This document shows, piece after piece, positions 63,152 through 64,000 of a DNA stretch of 64,000 nt. Position numbers and translations under genes: made by a program. Each line of letters starts with the position of its first letter. The first letter of the stretch is position 1. Source of the stretch: Pinibacter soli (lineage in GTDB: Bacteria; Bacteroidota; Bacteroidia; Chitinophagales; Chitinophagaceae). Location: positions 248,001 to 312,000 of the forward strand of contig NZ_JASBRG010000003.1 of the NCBI RefSeq assembly GCF_029961145.1, in the 5' to 3' direction. The notes beneath the pieces were generated by a model, which was not told the DNA's origin, ran no database searches, and worked only from the letters and a program-made list of their open reading frames with translations.

Positions 63152-64000
63152 ATGAAACTTGCCTGGCTGCGAATTGGAATGTTTATTTCCTTTTTCCTAT
63201 CTGCCATTGTTGGCTTTTCTCAAGCAAAGATTTCGGGCCGCATCCTTGCTGGCGAATCGAACAAACCGCTTGATGGTGTTAACATTTTACTGAAAGGAAC
63301 AAAACGTGGAACGGCTACTGATGCAAACGGCGATTTTACTATTGCTGCAAATGCTAAAGATGTTCTTGTGTGTTCTTACACCGGCTACCAGGTGCTCGAA
63401 GTTACTGTTGGTACGGAGTCGAGACTGAATCTGGTCATGACTCAGGCCACCGATAAAATGAGTGAAGTGGTAGTGGTGGGATATGGAACGCAAAACCGCA
63501 GAAATATTACCAGTGCTATTGCCAAACTGGATAATAAGGTTTTGGAAAATGCACCACGTGCAAACGTTGGAAGTGCATTGCAGGGAACAATTTCGGGTTT
63601 GCAGGTGGTGAATGCTACCGGACAACCGGGCGCCTCTCCATTGATTTTGTTAAGAGGAGGTGCATCTATCAATAACCCAGGATCTCCGCTTGTGGTGATA
63701 GACGGTATCATCCGTTCCTATAACGATATCGCCTCGGAAGATATCGCTTCAATTGAGTTGTTGAAAGATGCTGCTGCTACATCCATTTACGGGGCACGAG
63801 CAAATAATGGTGTAATCTTAATTACCACAAGACAGGGCAAGACCGGAGTAGCGCAGATCTCGTATAAGTTTACAGGAGGGTACAACCAACGAAGAAAAGG
63901 ATATACTTACTTAAATGCGCACGATTATATTTATTACAACAGGTTGGGCAATTTTAATTCAGGCAGAACACTTAGCCAGGTAAATACATCAAGAGGTTAT
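63152..64000 (+). CDS. SusC/RagA-family TonB-linked outer membrane importer, 5' part only
   Basis: The frame stays open to the last base: 283 residues of an importer that would be about 1000 long. Signal peptide to about 24 (GFSQ), carboxypeptidase-regulatory-like domain (about 26-100; AKISGRILAGESNKPLDGV), TonB-box-like segment EVVVVGYGTQ, then plug with LVVIDGIIR and YGARANNGVILITTRQG. No STN domain. Its regulator is probably the divergent GntR gene. The SusD partner and the enzymes of this fourth locus lie outside the window. Confidence 0.95.
   Translation, partial: MKLAWLRIGMFISFFLSAIVGFSQAKISGRILAGESNKPLDGVNILLKGTKRGTATDANGDFTIAANAKDVLVCSYTGYQVLEVTVGTESRLNLVMTQATDKMSEVVVVGYGTQNRRNITSAIAKLDNKVLENAPRANVGSALQGTISGLQVVNATGQPGASPLILLRGGASINNPGSPLVVIDGIIRSYNDIASEDIASIELLKDAAATSIYGARANNGVILITTRQGKTGVAQISYKFTGGYNQRRKGYTYLNAHDYIYYNRLGNFNSGRTLSQVNTSRGY

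Noticed and set aside
1-64000. A transposon or prophage carrying the glycan genes
   Set aside because: No transposase, integrase, tRNA attachment site or phage structural gene is visible; only small non-coding repeats are present.

Overview
The window is chromosomal DNA of a glycan-degrading Bacteroidota, most likely a Chitinophagaceae-type soil or plant-associated genus. The evidence is three complete SusC/SusD pairs plus a fourth SusC running off the end, a hybrid two-component sensor with an AraC output domain, an ECF sigma/FecR pair, signal peptides that often end in A-x-A-Q, A-rich rather than strong Shine-Dalgarno leaders, and TAnnTTTG-type promoter elements. The genus is inferred from style, not from a marker gene. 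I saw no rRNA, tRNA, CRISPR array, transposase or phage gene.

Layout. (1) 1-19005, plus strand: a pectin utilisation locus with a truncated DUF1593 protein, a GH28 polygalacturonase, a hybrid two-component regulator, SusC/SusD, an alpha/beta esterase, a second GH28, a CE8 pectin methylesterase and a GH95 enzyme. (2) 19512-20912: a stand-alone alpha/beta hydrolase. (3) 20969-30113, minus strand: FecR, SusC, SusD, ECF sigma and a TlpA-like thioredoxin protein, in an unusual order with the sigma gene behind SusD. (4) 30471-33173, plus strand: a GH27 and a CE12 rhamnogalacturonan acetylesterase. (5) 33640-54592, plus strand: SusC/SusD, then a ROK repressor leading a run of GH29, GH18, GH3, GH2, GH29, GH20 and GH92 that ends in a strong terminator. 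The enzyme set fits stepwise removal of fucose, xylose, mannose and GlcNAc from plant-type N-glycans. (6) 54614-58344: a regulatory and housekeeping patch (small membrane protein, Lrp/AsnC regulator, LytTR protein, alpha/beta hydrolase, DUF502 protein, small lipoprotein). (7) 58700-61398: a GH27 and an S1 sulfatase. (8) 61570-64000: an unknown secreted protein, a FadR-type GntR regulator, and the start of a fourth SusC.

Each importer sits beside a different class of regulator: hybrid two-component, ECF sigma/anti-sigma, ROK and GntR.

The most unusual points are: a GH2 beta-mannosidase that appears to have lost both of its accessory Ig-like domains while keeping both catalytic glutamates; the split, permuted ECF locus whose SusC lacks the usual signalling extension; a matching pair of 17-bp palindromes around the GntR/SusC intergenic region; a terminator hairpin in the leader of the ROK operon; and several families of dispersed palindromes and inverted repeats in the spacers, some of which run into gene starts and stops.
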